A stretch of 64,000 nt of DNA from Chelativorans salis (GCF_025336525.1 NZ_JAOCZP010000006.1:1-64000); one strand, 5' to 3'; positions 30,693-40,009 are shown, counted from the stretch's first letter. Notes: generated from the letters alone by a model not told the origin. Numbers and translations are program-made.

Positions 30693-33326
30693 ATGGGGTT
30701 CGTCGTGTATCGGATCATCCTTTCCGTCGTCGTCCTTGCTCTCGGATTCGTCCTTACAGCGGGCGGCGTCTGGCTCGCCCTCGTGGGCGGTTCCTGGTTC
30801 TACATTCTGCTCGGTATCCTGCTCATCGTCTCCGGCGCGCTGCTTTTGATGCGCAATGCCGCTGGACTGGCGCTCTACGGCATCACCCTTCTCGTCACGC
30901 TCGTCTGGTCGATATGGGAAGTGGGCCTCGACTGGTGGGCGCTTTCGGCACGCGGCAGCCTGCTGATGGTGCTCGCGCTTCTGCTTTTCCTACCGCCCGT
31001 GGTGCGGGCGATGCGCCCTTCCGGCGAGGCCCCCGCGCGCTACGGCATGAACAGCATGGTGCTCCTGATCTCCTTCCTCATCGCCGCTGCGATCGGCGTC
31101 TACTCCATGTTCCTGACGCCACACGATGTCGCTGGCGCTTTCTCCCAGGAGCGCATGGCGGCGGAGGCAGACGCCGAGGGCGACGTACCGCCCGGAGAAT
31201 GGGCCGCCTATGGCCGCACCTCCTACGGCCAGCGCTATTCACCGCTCGACCAGATCACGCCGCAGAACGTCTCCGACCTGGAGGTCGCGTGGAGCTATCA
31301 GACCGGCGAGGTGCGCGGCGAGAACGACCCGGGCGAGACCACTTACGAGGTCACGCCGCTGATGGTGAACGACACGCTCTATATCTGCACGCCCTTCTCG
31401 ACGGTGATCGCGCTCGACCCGGTGACCGGCGAGGAGAAGTGGCGCTTCAACCCGCAGCTCCAGCAGCCGCCGACGCAGACCACACAGCACATGACCTGCC
31501 GCGGTGTCTCCTTCCACGCAGCATCGCCCGCCGACCTCCCCGCGACGCCCCCGGCCGCCGAGGCGCCGCAAGCCGCGGCCGAGCCCGGCGAAGAGGAAGA
31601 AGCTGTGGCAGCTGGCGAGGATGAGGCGCAACCCGAAGACCAGGCGGCCAAGGGCAGTGAAGCGGAAGGCGAGGCACAGGTGGCGCAAAGCCTCGACGAG
31701 GTGACGACCCAAGCCGCCGGCGTGCCCCAGAACGTCGTTACCGGACAGGCGGAGTCCGACGACCCGAACCCTACAGTCGAGCGGGAAGAACCGCCGCAGA
31801 GCGTGACGCTCAGCGAAGAGTGCATGGATCGCCTGTTCGTGCCCACCTCCGACGGACGGCTGATCTCGATCAGCGCCGGGACCGGCGAGATCTGCCCCGG
31901 CTTCGGCGGCGAGGACGGCACCGTCAATCTGTGGGCCAACATGCCGAACGTCACGCCCGGCTCCTTCTATTCCACCTCACCGCCGGTCATCACCGAGGAC
32001 AATCTCGTGATCATCGGCGGCGCGGTCAACGACAACGCGGCGACGACTTCCCCATCCGGCGTCATCCGCGCCTACGACGCCTATACCGGCGCCCTCGTCT
32101 GGAACTTCGACAGCAAGAATCCGCAAGCGACAGAGCCCATTCCCGCCGGCGAGACCTACACCGAAAACGCGCCCAACTTCTGGAGCGTGGCGAGTTACGA
32201 CCCCGAACTCGGGTTGGTCTACATTCCCATGGGCAACGAATCGCCGGACCAGTACGGCGCCGCGCGCGGCGAGAACACGGAGCGTTTCTCCTCTTCCGTC
32301 CTCGCGCTTGAGGCGGCCACCGGCGAAGTGGCCTGGGTTTTCCAGACGGTCCATCACGATATCTGGGACTACGACGTACCCGCGCAGCCGAGCCTCGTCG
32401 ACCTGACCATCAATGAGGAGACGGTGCCGGCGCTCGTCGCGCCCACCAAGCAAGGCGACATCTTCGTGCTCAATCGCGAAACGGGTGAGCCGGTGCTGCC
32501 GGTCGCCGAAGGGCCGGCGCCGCCGGGTGCGGTGGAGGGCGATTTTACGGCGCCGATGCAGCCGGCCTCGGCCGTTTCCTTCCGGCCGGAGCGATTGACA
32601 GGGGCCGACATGTGGGGTGCCACGCCCATCGACCAGCTCTATTGCCGCATTCGCTTCCACCAGCTCGACTACGAGGGGATCTATACCCCACCCTCCACCA
32701 ACGGCACCCTCGTCTATCCGGGCAACTTCGGCACCTTCAACTGGGGCGGCGTGGCGGTCGATCCCAGCCGGGAGGTCATGTTCGGCATGCCCGTCTATCT
32801 GGCCTTCACGGTGAAACTCGTCCCGCGTCCGGACGATACCACCCGCGTGGTGACCGAGGAGGGCGAGGCGATCATCAATGAGAACTTCGGTGCTCCATAC
32901 GCGGTGGAAATGGGACCGTTCTATTCGCCGCTCAACCTGCCGTGCCAGGGTCCACCCTGGGGCTACATCGCCGGCGTCGACCTTAGAAACGGCAAGACGG
33001 TCTACAAACACGTCAACGGCACGGTGCGCGACCTCGCGCCCTTCCCGATGCCCTTCGAGATGGGCGTGCCCGGCATCGGCGGTCCGATCGTCACCGCCGG
33101 CGGTGTAGCCTTCCTGAGCGGCACACTCGATTACTACGTGCGCGGCTACGACCTCGCCACGGGCGAGGAGATCTGGCGCGCGCGGCTGCCCGCCGGCGGC
33201 CAGGCGACCCCCTCCACCTATAGGGGCGCCGACGGCCGACAGTATCTCGTGGTGGTGGCGGGTGGCCACGGCTCTACCGGCACCGAAGCGGGCGATTCCA
33301 TCATCGCGTACGCCCTGCCGCAATAG
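30693..33326 (+). CDS. gcd: Membrane PQQ-dependent glucose dehydrogenase with acidic insertion
   Basis: This 877-residue quinoprotein has five N-terminal membrane segments (GFVLTAGGVWLALVGGSWFYILLGILL and following, to about residue 140), then an eight-bladed PQQ propeller with VAWSYQTGEV, YLPMG-like YIPMGNESPDQYG, FQTVHHDIWDYDVPAQPSL and a C-terminal LPAGGQATPSTY/VVAGGHGSTGTEAGD. It oxidises aldoses to lactones in the periplasm, passing electrons to ubiquinone. It is about 80 residues longer than E. coli Gcd because of an Ala/Glu-rich insertion of roughly 100 residues after VSFH (31518-31820). No PQQ synthesis genes are nearby. The start has a poor ribosome site. Confidence 0.93.
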   Translation: MGFVVYRIILSVVVLALGFVLTAGGVWLALVGGSWFYILLGILLIVSGALLLMRNAAGLALYGITLLVTLVWSIWEVGLDWWALSARGSLLMVLALLLFLPPVVRAMRPSGEAPARYGMNSMVLLISFLIAAAIGVYSMFLTPHDVAGAFSQERMAAEADAEGDVPPGEWAAYGRTSYGQRYSPLDQITPQNVSDLEVAWSYQTGEVRGENDPGETTYEVTPLMVNDTLYICTPFSTVIALDPVTGEEKWRFNPQLQQPPTQTTQHMTCRGVSFHAASPADLPATPPAAEAPQAAAEPGEEEEAVAAGEDEAQPEDQAAKGSEAEGEAQVAQSLDEVTTQAAGVPQNVVTGQAESDDPNPTVEREEPPQSVTLSEECMDRLFVPTSDGRLISISAGTGEICPGFGGEDGTVNLWANMPNVTPGSFYSTSPPVITEDNLVIIGGAVNDNAATTSPSGVIRAYDAYTGALVWNFDSKNPQATEPIPAGETYTENAPNFWSVASYDPELGLVYIPMGNESPDQYGAARGENTERFSSSVLALEAATGEVAWVFQTVHHDIWDYDVPAQPSLVDLTINEETVPALVAPTKQGDIFVLNRETGEPVLPVAEGPAPPGAVEGDFTAPMQPASAVSFRPERLTGADMWGATPIDQLYCRIRFHQLDYEGIYTPPSTNGTLVYPGNFGTFNWGGVAVDPSREVMFGMPVYLAFTVKLVPRPDDTTRVVTEEGEAIINENFGAPYAVEMGPFYSPLNLPCQGPPWGYIAGVDLRNGKTVYKHVNGTVRDLAPFPMPFEMGVPGIGGPIVTAGGVAFLSGTLDYYVRGYDLATGEEIWRARLPAGGQATPSTYRGADGRQYLVVVAGGHGSTGTEAGDSIIAYALPQ

Positions 33327-33412
33327 GCGGCAGGACACCGGGCCGATACCCGCCGCGGCGGAACAAAAGCGCACCGCCGCCGGTTGAGAATTGGTGAAGC
33401 AAGGAGCCCGGC

Positions 33413-33724
33413 ATGGCAAAGAAACACACGAAAGCCGAGACCGATCTGCGCAAGACCAGCGGCACCGAAACCGCCCATGAGCGCGCGAAAGCGCAGCCGG
33501 ACACTGAGGATCTCACGGGTCCGGAGGAGGTCTGGAAAGACGCCGAAACCACCCCGGCCAGGGACAGGAAGAGGGCCTCTGGCGGCGACCGCGTGGCCGA
33601 TGCCGGCGATGTGGGCGGCGGACAAGCCTCGCCCTACGGCACCGAAGCGCAAGCCGATGCGCTCGCCCGGCAAACGAAGCGCGCGGACGAACCCCGCGGC
33701 GTGGAGAAGCCGAAGCGCAGGTAG
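33413..33724 (+). CDS. Small disordered hydrophilic hypothetical protein
   Basis: This 103-residue protein (MAKKHTKAETDLRKTSGTE...) is almost free of hydrophobic residues and rich in Lys, Glu, Asp, Thr, Ala and Gly, so it is probably unstructured. It follows AAGGAGCC at good spacing, 86 bases after gcd on the same strand. Low-complexity basic-acidic proteins of this kind are common in rhizobia and sometimes belong to general stress regulons. I recognise no domain. Confidence 0.7.
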   Translation: MAKKHTKAETDLRKTSGTETAHERAKAQPDTEDLTGPEEVWKDAETTPARDRKRASGGDRVADAGDVGGGQASPYGTEAQADALARQTKRADEPRGVEKPKRR

Positions 33725-33981
33725 CGCCCGCTGCAGTTCGGCTCCACAGGACCTCACCCTCAATGGGAGGGCTCGAGCGCGCCATCGTCCCCCTCCCCCT
33801 CGAGACGAGGGTTTAAGGGTGGGGATTGGCGCCAAGCGCCACCAAAAAGTCTTCCCCTTACTACGGTACCCTTCTCCGAGGGGAAACAAGCGCCCAACAC
33901 CTGCCGGAGAGAATTGGCAATACGTGACTTACCCCTGCAAAAGAGGCTGGACCGGCCACATTTCAGTGCTAACAAGCCGCC
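33725..33981. repeat. Intergenic stretch with G/C palindromic repeat
   Basis: No gene is seen. CCCTCCCCCTCGAGACGAGGGTTTAAGGGTGGGG at roughly 33789-33822 (in pieces: CCCTCCCCCTCGAG, CGAGGG, AAGGGTGGGG) resembles the elements at 40026 and 61030. CCCTTCTCCGAGGGG near 33867 is a further related arm. Confidence 0.45.
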
Positions 33982-34581
33982 GTGATCGGACAATACGACA
34001 TTGGCGGCAGATGGCGGGCGGCGGCAGGAATTCTGCTGCTTATCTTTGTTGCGGCCTGTGCCGCCGGCCCCGAACGATCGCTGGACAACATTAACGATCT
34101 TGAGAGCCTCAGGCGCACTGCCCTTTCGCTCGTCAATGAAGAACGCGCCCGCGAAGGCCTGCCGAGCCTGCGGATGTCGGCCCCGCTCAACGCCGCCGCC
34201 CAAGCCCACGCGGAGGACATGGCGCGCCGGAATTTCTATGCGCACCGCTCGCCCGAGCGGCGTGGCGTCGGCGACCGCTACCGCGCCAGTGGCGGCGGAC
34301 TCTGGAACATCATCGCCGAAAACATCACCAGGTGCATCGCCTGCCGGTCTCCTGCCGAACAGCTACACGAATTCCACGCCGGCTGGATGAGGAGCTCCGG
34401 CCACCGCCGCAACATTCTCGACCCCAGAGTCAGGAGCTTCGGCTTCGGCATCGCCTCCGCCGAGGGCAGACTTTACGCAGTGCAGACCTTCGTCGGAGAG
34501 CGGGGCGAAGCCGTTTCTCAGACGATCCCGCCGCCGGTACCGGTAATCGCCGGCCGCTCTGCCGCAGCCTTCGCCCGGTAG
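33982..34581 (+). CDS. CAP-domain (SCP/PR1-like) lipoprotein
   Basis: This 199-residue protein starts at GTG and has a lipoprotein signal: a hydrophobic stretch AAAGILLLIFVAAC with lipobox Cys26. The CAP domain follows (LVNEERAREGLPSLRMSAPLNAAAQAHAEDMARRNFYAHRSPERRGVGDR, then FHAGWMRSSGHRRNIL). Bacterial CAP proteins are extracytoplasmic with unproven function. Its last 64 bases overlap the 3' end of rhaI on the opposite strand, encoding a Pro-rich tail (PPPVPV). Confidence 0.88.
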   Translation: MIGQYDIGGRWRAAAGILLLIFVAACAAGPERSLDNINDLESLRRTALSLVNEERAREGLPSLRMSAPLNAAAQAHAEDMARRNFYAHRSPERRGVGDRYRASGGGLWNIIAENITRCIACRSPAEQLHEFHAGWMRSSGHRRNILDPRVRSFGFGIASAEGRLYAVQTFVGERGEAVSQTIPPPVPVIAGRSAAAFAR

Positions 34582-35810
34582 CCGCTGGCGCGGTAGGCCA
34601 CGACAGGATCGACCGCACCGCCGGACTTGAGCCGCGCCATGGCGAGGATGGGGCCAACATCCGTGCGGAAGGCAGTCTTCAGCGTCTCGCTCGCCATCAG
34701 CGCATCGTTCTCCTCCTGACAGTCCGCAAGCACCTTGCGGTCCACCAGCAGCGCCTGGGCGAAAGCCCGCGTGACCTCGGTTGCTGAGACCATCAGGCTT
34801 TCGATCGGATCCGTCACGTTGTGGCTCTGGTCAAGCATGTGCGCGGGGTCAAAGCCCGCAACATTGCGCAGCTCCGCCCCAACCAGCTCGTTGAAGACGA
34901 GGAACAGCCGGTAGGGATCAACGGAGCCCGTGTCGAGGTCATCGTCGCCGTATTTCGAATCGTTGAAGTGGAAGCCACCCAGCTTTCCGAATTGGATAAG
35001 CCGCGAGACGATCATCTCGATGTTCACGTTCGGCGCATGGTGGCCGAGATCGACGAGGCAATACGCCTTCGGCCCCAATTCCTTCGCGATCATGTAATTG
35101 GTGCCCCAGTCCTGCACAACGGTCGAATAAAAGGCCGGCTCGTACATCTTGTGCTCGGTGAAGAGGCGCCAATCATCCGGCAGTGCGGCATAGACCTCTT
35201 TCATCGAGGAGAGATAGCGCTCGAAAGCGCGTGCGAAGTCGCTCTGACCAGGAAAGTTCGAGCCATCGCCGATCCACACCGTCAGTGCCTTGGAGCCGAG
35301 CGTCTTGCCGATCTCGATGCACTCCAGATTGTGCTCGACGGCTTGCCGGCGCGTGGCGGCGTCGGTGTGCGACAGGGAGCCGTATTTGTAGGAATGTTCC
35401 TGGCCCGGATGGTCCTGAAAGGTGTTGGAGTTCATCGCGTCGAAGGCTAGCCCGAAGCGTTCCGCCGCCTGCCGGAGCTTCTCCGGCTCCGCCTTGTCCC
35501 ACGGTATATGCAGCGAAATCGTCGGCGTGGCGCGGGTGAGCTGGTGGATGACGGCGCAGTCCTCGATCTTGTCGAAAATGTCGCGCGGCTCGCCGGGGCC
35601 GGGAAAGCGCGCGAACCGCGTGCCGCCCGTGCCTACGCCCCAGGAGGGGACGGCGACACCGAAGGCGGCGACACGGTCGCGGATGGCATCGATGGAAATC
35701 CCACGCCGGTCGAGCTGCTCGCCAAGTGCCTCGTAGTCACGCTTGAGGGCAGTCTCGCGGGCAGCGTTTTCGCGTTCGACAAGATCGGCTGTGATCGGTT
35801 GTTCGGTCAT
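34518..35810 (-). CDS. rhaI: L-rhamnose isomerase, rhizobial type
   Basis: This 430-residue enzyme belongs to the RhaI group found in rhizobia, distinct in sequence from E. coli RhaA. It converts L-rhamnose to L-rhamnulose. Metal and substrate motifs are LFTEHKMYEPAFYSTVVQDWG, CLVDLGHHAPNVNIE and GGFHFNDSKYGDDDLDTG. It lies 50 bases downstream of rhaD on the same strand, forming the rhaDI unit facing away from rhaRSTPQK. Its 3' end overlaps the convergent CAP-domain gene. Confidence 0.95.
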   Translation of the reverse strand: MTEQPITADLVERENAARETALKRDYEALGEQLDRRGISIDAIRDRVAAFGVAVPSWGVGTGGTRFARFPGPGEPRDIFDKIEDCAVIHQLTRATPTISLHIPWDKAEPEKLRQAAERFGLAFDAMNSNTFQDHPGQEHSYKYGSLSHTDAATRRQAVEHNLECIEIGKTLGSKALTVWIGDGSNFPGQSDFARAFERYLSSMKEVYAALPDDWRLFTEHKMYEPAFYSTVVQDWGTNYMIAKELGPKAYCLVDLGHHAPNVNIEMIVSRLIQFGKLGGFHFNDSKYGDDDLDTGSVDPYRLFLVFNELVGAELRNVAGFDPAHMLDQSHNVTDPIESLMVSATEVTRAFAQALLVDRKVLADCQEENDALMASETLKTAFRTDVGPILAMARLKSGGAVDPVVAYRASGYRAKAAAERPAITGTGGGIV

Positions 35811-35860
35811 TGTTTCCTCCCGGGACTGTCAGTTTAGACGCCGCGCTCGGCAACGCCTCC

Positions 35861-37963
35861 TCAGCGCGTAAAGCTCTGCGCATTCCCGGCGTCGACATTG
35901 ACGATATTCCCCGTCGACTTCGCCGACATCTCCGAGACGAAGAAGAACACCGCCTCGGCCACATCTTCCGGGTAGACGCTGCGCTTCAAGAGCGAACGCT
36001 TGCGGTAGTGCTCCTCCAGTTCATCCGGGCTCATATTATAGGCCGCCGCGCGCTGCTCGCGCCACTCGCCGGACCATATCTTGGAGCCGCGCAGCACCGC
36101 GTCCGGGTTCACCGTGTTGACGCGGATGCCAAATTCCGCCCCCTCGAGCGCCAGGCAGCGCGCGAGGTGGATTTCAGCGGCCTTGGCCGTGCAGTAGGCC
36201 GCCGCGTTGGGCGAGGCGGCAAGGCCGTTCTTCGAGGCGATGAAGACGATCTCGCCGCCGGTCTCCTGCCGCTTCATCAGCCGGAAAGCCTCGCGCGCGA
36301 CGAGGAAATAGCCGGTGGAGAGGATCTCCATGTTGCGGTTCCACGTGGCGAGATCCGTCTCGTCCACGGGCGCGGCCGAGGAGATGCCGGCGTTGGAGAC
36401 GAGAATGTCGAGCCCGCCATATTCGCGGGCCGCAAAGGCGAAGGCGTTGGCCGCGTCGGCCTCGCTCGTCACGTCCAGCTTCACCCGGCGCACGAGATCG
36501 GCCGAATATTGCCCGGCAAGCCCCCTCTCCGCCTCCTCCAGCGCTTCGCTATCGATATCCGCCAGCACCACGCAGGCGCCGTCCTTGAGCAGCCGCTCGG
36601 CGGTCGCCTTGCCGATGCCGCCGGCGCCACCGGTGATCAGCGCCACCTTGCCAGCGAGCGGCCGGGGCTTCGGCAGACGCTGCAGCTTCGCCTCCTCCAG
36701 CACCCAGTACTCGATGTCGAAGGCCTCCTGCTCATCGAGTCCTACATAGGACGATACGCTGGAGGCGCCGCGCATGACGTTGATGGCGTTGACGTAGAAC
36801 TCGGCCGAGACGCGCGCCGTCGCCTTATCCTTGGCGAAGGTGATCATGCCGACGCCCGGCACCAGATAGACCACCGCGTTGGGATCGCGCATGGGCGGGC
36901 TGTCGGGCCTCTTGCAACGCTCGTAATAGACGGCATGCCCTTTGCGGTATTCCTCCACCGCGGCGGGCAAGCCTTCGAGCGTCTTGTCGAGGTCGGGCTT
37001 TGCCGGATCGAAATCGACGACCAGCGGATTTCTCTTGGTACGCAGGAAATGGTCCGGGCAACTTGTCCCGAGCTCCGCGAGCCCTTCCATGTCACGTGAA
37101 GCGACGAATTCGAGGACGGCGGGGGAATCGTCGAAATGCCCCACCTTGCGCTCGGACGCCGAGATCATGCCGCGGATGACGGGCATCAGCCGCTCTGCGA
37201 CCTCACGCCGCTCCGCCTCGGGCAGTGTCGGCCGTACCTCGCCGCCAAACCCCGGCTTGCCCCCCGTCTCCGCCTCGAACCACTCGATGGCGCGATTGAT
37301 GATGCGGATTGTTGTCTCGTAGCAATCCCTGGCCGTGTCGCCCCAGGTGAAGAGCCCATGCCCGCCGAGCACCACGCCCTTGGCGTCCGGATTCTCGCGG
37401 CAGAACTTTTCGAGCCACAGACCGAGCTCGAAGCCCGGCCGCTTCCACGGCAGCCAGCCGATCTCCTCGCCGTAGATCCTCGCCGTCAGCTCCTTGCTGT
37501 TCTTCGCCGCTGCGATGGCGATCACCGCATCGGGGTGCATGTGGTCGACATGCCGGTACGGCACATAGGCATGCAGCGGCGTGTCGATGGAGGCGGCGCG
37601 CGGATTCAAGTTGAAGGTGCAGTGGGGTAGATACCCCACCATCTCGTCCTCATATTCCACGCCCCGATAGAGCTTCTTCAGGCCCTCAAGCTTTTCCATA
37701 TAAAGCGTGGCGAAACCGTCGAGCTTGATCGTGCCGACGTCGCCCCCCGACCCCTTCACCCATAGAACCTCGACCTCATCGGCCGTCAGCGGGTCCTTCT
37801 CCGTCACCTTGGCCGAGGTGTTGCCGCCGCCGTAATTGGTGATGCGCTTGTCGGAACCTAACAGGTTCGACCGGTAGAGAAGGCGTTCCGGCTCGCTCAT
37901 GGAGGCCGCTTTCGCCTCGTCCCAAAGGTCGGCAAGCCGCGTTCCGCCGCGCGTCTCAAGCAT
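35861..37963 (-). CDS. rhaD: Bifunctional rhamnulose-1-phosphate aldolase/lactaldehyde dehydrogenase
   Basis: This 700-residue fusion has an N-terminal class II aldolase domain (metal motif HVDHMHPDAV, plus GVVLGGHGLFTWG) and a C-terminal short-chain dehydrogenase starting near residue 438 (VALITGGAGGIGKATAERLL, with YCTAKAAEIHLARCLALEG). It cleaves L-rhamnulose-1-phosphate to dihydroxyacetone phosphate and lactaldehyde and then oxidises the lactaldehyde. The start is an ATG behind GAGGGAGG. Full length; the fusion is usual for the rhizobial pathway. Confidence 0.95.
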   Translation of the reverse strand: MLETRGGTRLADLWDEAKAASMSEPERLLYRSNLLGSDKRITNYGGGNTSAKVTEKDPLTADEVEVLWVKGSGGDVGTIKLDGFATLYMEKLEGLKKLYRGVEYEDEMVGYLPHCTFNLNPRAASIDTPLHAYVPYRHVDHMHPDAVIAIAAAKNSKELTARIYGEEIGWLPWKRPGFELGLWLEKFCRENPDAKGVVLGGHGLFTWGDTARDCYETTIRIINRAIEWFEAETGGKPGFGGEVRPTLPEAERREVAERLMPVIRGMISASERKVGHFDDSPAVLEFVASRDMEGLAELGTSCPDHFLRTKRNPLVVDFDPAKPDLDKTLEGLPAAVEEYRKGHAVYYERCKRPDSPPMRDPNAVVYLVPGVGMITFAKDKATARVSAEFYVNAINVMRGASSVSSYVGLDEQEAFDIEYWVLEEAKLQRLPKPRPLAGKVALITGGAGGIGKATAERLLKDGACVVLADIDSEALEEAERGLAGQYSADLVRRVKLDVTSEADAANAFAFAAREYGGLDILVSNAGISSAAPVDETDLATWNRNMEILSTGYFLVAREAFRLMKRQETGGEIVFIASKNGLAASPNAAAYCTAKAAEIHLARCLALEGAEFGIRVNTVNPDAVLRGSKIWSGEWREQRAAAYNMSPDELEEHYRKRSLLKRSVYPEDVAEAVFFFVSEMSAKSTGNIVNVDAGNAQSFTR

Positions 37964-38064
37964 GAAGTCCTCCCTCGCAGCGCCCTCGGCGGGCGCACAT
38001 TTCTTGCGGGTAAGGGTGGCAAATGGGGTGCATCATGTCAATCAATATCGATCAGTTTCGCTCA

Positions 38065-38131
38065 TATTGCACTGCAATACGCGCATTTGTGACGGAATGT
38101 GATTGACAGTGCGTGTTTCCAGTGCGTTAAT
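38065..38131 (+). promoter_or_regulatory. Rhamnose divergent control region: RhaR operator and rhaR promoter
   Basis: TATTGCA-c-TGCAATA (38065-38079) is a perfect palindrome between the divergent rhaD and rhaR genes. To its right TTGACA (38103-38108) and GTTAAT (38126-38131) are spaced 17 bases, a good promoter for rhaR. ATCAATATCGATCAG (38041-38055) is a further AT-rich site. DeoR-type RhaR is the expected binder. Confidence 0.6.
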
Positions 38132-38152
38132 TCAGTCCGCAGGGGAGGAACC

Positions 38153-38962
38153 ATGCACGAGAAAGAACGCCACCGCATCATCCTGTCGGCCATCCAGGAG
38201 AAGCCGGTCGCCACCGTGCAGGAAATGGTGGATCTCACCGGCGCCTCCGAGGCGACGATACGGCGCGACATCGCCGCACTTCACATGCAGCAGAAGCTCA
38301 AACGCGTGCGCGGTGGCGCCGAGGCCAACACCCCGCCGCAGGTGATCGGCCTTGCCGGTCGTCCCTTCAAGGTCAACGAGACGCTGAACGTCGACAAGAA
38401 GCGGGCGATCGCCCGTGAGGCGGTGGATCTGTGCAGCGACGGCGAGCCGATCATCATCAATGGCGGCACCACCACCTTCCAGATGGTGCACTTCCTGGCC
38501 AGCCGCCGGATGCCCATCCTCACCAATTCCTTCGTCATCGCCGAGCATCTTCTGAAGCATTCGAAGAACACGGTGGTGCTGCCGGGCGGCACAATCTACC
38601 GCGAACAGAACATCGTTCTGTCGCCCTTCGATAACGACGTGACGGCCAATTTCTACGCCCGCCGCATGTTCATGGGCGCTCAGGGGCTGGGGCCGCTCGG
38701 CCTCATGGAGGGCGACCCGCTGCTGATCCAGGCCGAGCAGAAGCTGATCAACCAGGCCGACGAACTGGTGGTGCTGGCCGATTCGTCCAAGTTCCGCCAG
38801 CGCTCGAGCCTGATCCTATGCGGGCTGGAACGGATCGCCACGGTGATCACCGACGAAGGTGTGACAGACCGCGAGGCGAAGATGCTGGAGGCATTGGGCA
38901 TCAGCCTGATCGTCGCCGGCGGTACGACACGAGGCCAGGAGGAAACTTCCCTGCCGGCATGA
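38153..38962 (+). CDS. rhaR: DeoR family rhamnose regulator
   Basis: This 269-residue regulator starts at the ATG at 38153 behind GGGGAGG (MHEKERHRIILSAIQEKP). The DeoR winged helix is VATVQEMVDLTGASEATIRRDIAALHMQQKLKRVRGGAE and the sugar-phosphate-sensing domain carries IINGGTTTFQMVHFL and a late EQKLINQADELVVLADSSKF. In rhizobia RhaR represses rhamnose genes until the pathway intermediate is present. It is first in the rightward operon and opposite rhaDI. Confidence 0.93.
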   Translation: MHEKERHRIILSAIQEKPVATVQEMVDLTGASEATIRRDIAALHMQQKLKRVRGGAEANTPPQVIGLAGRPFKVNETLNVDKKRAIAREAVDLCSDGEPIIINGGTTTFQMVHFLASRRMPILTNSFVIAEHLLKHSKNTVVLPGGTIYREQNIVLSPFDNDVTANFYARRMFMGAQGLGPLGLMEGDPLLIQAEQKLINQADELVVLADSSKFRQRSSLILCGLERIATVITDEGVTDREAKMLEALGISLIVAGGTTRGQEETSLPA

Positions 38963-39004
38963 GCCGGCGGGGCTGACGAAGCAAACGCTCAAGGGAGGAA
39001 AACG

Positions 39005-40009
39005 ATGAGCATTGTGAGGAAGTTACTGGTAACCGCGGCGGCCACCGCCGCATTGACCATCGGCGCGGCACAGGCGCACGCACAGGACAACGTGCGTATC
39101 GCGCTGGTCGTCAAGGCACTCGGCATCGGCTTCTTCGAGGCCGCCAACGAAGGGGCCCAGGAAGCAGCCGAAGAACTCGGCAATGTGGAGATCATCTACA
39201 CCGGGCCGACCGATACCACAGCTGAAGGGCAGATCGAGGTCATCAACTCGCTGATCGCCCAGAACGTTGATGCCATCGCCGTCTCGGCCAATGATACCGA
39301 CGCGCTGGTGCCCACGCTCAAGAAAGCGATGGACCGCGGGATTACGGTTATTTCCTGGGATTCGGGCGTCGCCCCTGAAGGCCGCGAGATGAACCTGAAC
39401 CCCTCGTCCAATCAGCTCATCGGCGAGATGTGCGTGAAAATGGCAGCCGAGCATCTGCCTGAGGGCGGCGGCGAGGTGGCGATCCTTTCGGCCTCGGCCA
39501 CACACACGAACCAGAACAACTGGATCGCCGAGATGAAGAAGGTCTTGCCGGAGTATCCTGAGGTGAACCTCGTCACCACGGTCTATGGCGACGACCTTGC
39601 CGACAAGTCCTACCGCGAGGCGCAGGGCCTCATCCAGAGCTATCCGGACCTGAAGGCCATCATCGCCCCCACCTCCGTCGGCATCGTCGCTGCCGCGCAG
39701 GCCGTCACCGACGCCGGCAAGGTGGGCGAGATCAACGTCACCGGTCTGGGGCTTCCCTCGGAGATGGCCGGCCACGTGGAGTCCGGCGCCTCGAAGAGCT
39801 TCGCCATCTGGAACCCGATCGACCTCGGCTACGCCGCCACCATGATCGCCTACAATCTGGCGACCGATCAGGCGACGGCTGAGCCGGGCGCGGAAATCTC
39901 GATGGGCCGCGTCGGCACGGTGACGCTCGACGAGAACCGCGAAGGCGCCATGGCCGAGCCCTTCGTCTACGACGCCTCGAACATCGACAAGTTCAAGGAT
40001 ATTTTCTGA
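39005..40009 (+). CDS. rhaS: Rhamnose ABC transporter substrate-binding protein
   Basis: This 334-residue CUT2 periplasmic binding protein has a signal peptide (MSIVRKLLVTAAATAALTIG, cleaved after AHA) and the ribose-binding-type fold: GFFEAANEGAQEAAEELGN, then QIEVINSLIAQNVDAIAVSANDTDAL and GITVISWDSGVAPEGR. It is 42 bases after rhaR behind GGGAGG. A 181-base repeat-rich gap separates it from the ATPase gene. Confidence 0.94.
   Translation: MSIVRKLLVTAAATAALTIGAAQAHAQDNVRIALVVKALGIGFFEAANEGAQEAAEELGNVEIIYTGPTDTTAEGQIEVINSLIAQNVDAIAVSANDTDALVPTLKKAMDRGITVISWDSGVAPEGREMNLNPSSNQLIGEMCVKMAAEHLPEGGGEVAILSASATHTNQNNWIAEMKKVLPEYPEVNLVTTVYGDDLADKSYREAQGLIQSYPDLKAIIAPTSVGIVAAAQAVTDAGKVGEINVTGLGLPSEMAGHVESGASKSFAIWNPIDLGYAATMIAYNLATDQATAEPGAEISMGRVGTVTLDENREGAMAEPFVYDASNIDKFKDIF

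Noticed and set aside
31977-33419. Antisense frame of 480 codons over gcd
   Set aside because: A shadow of the PQQ propeller coding strand with no conserved motif.
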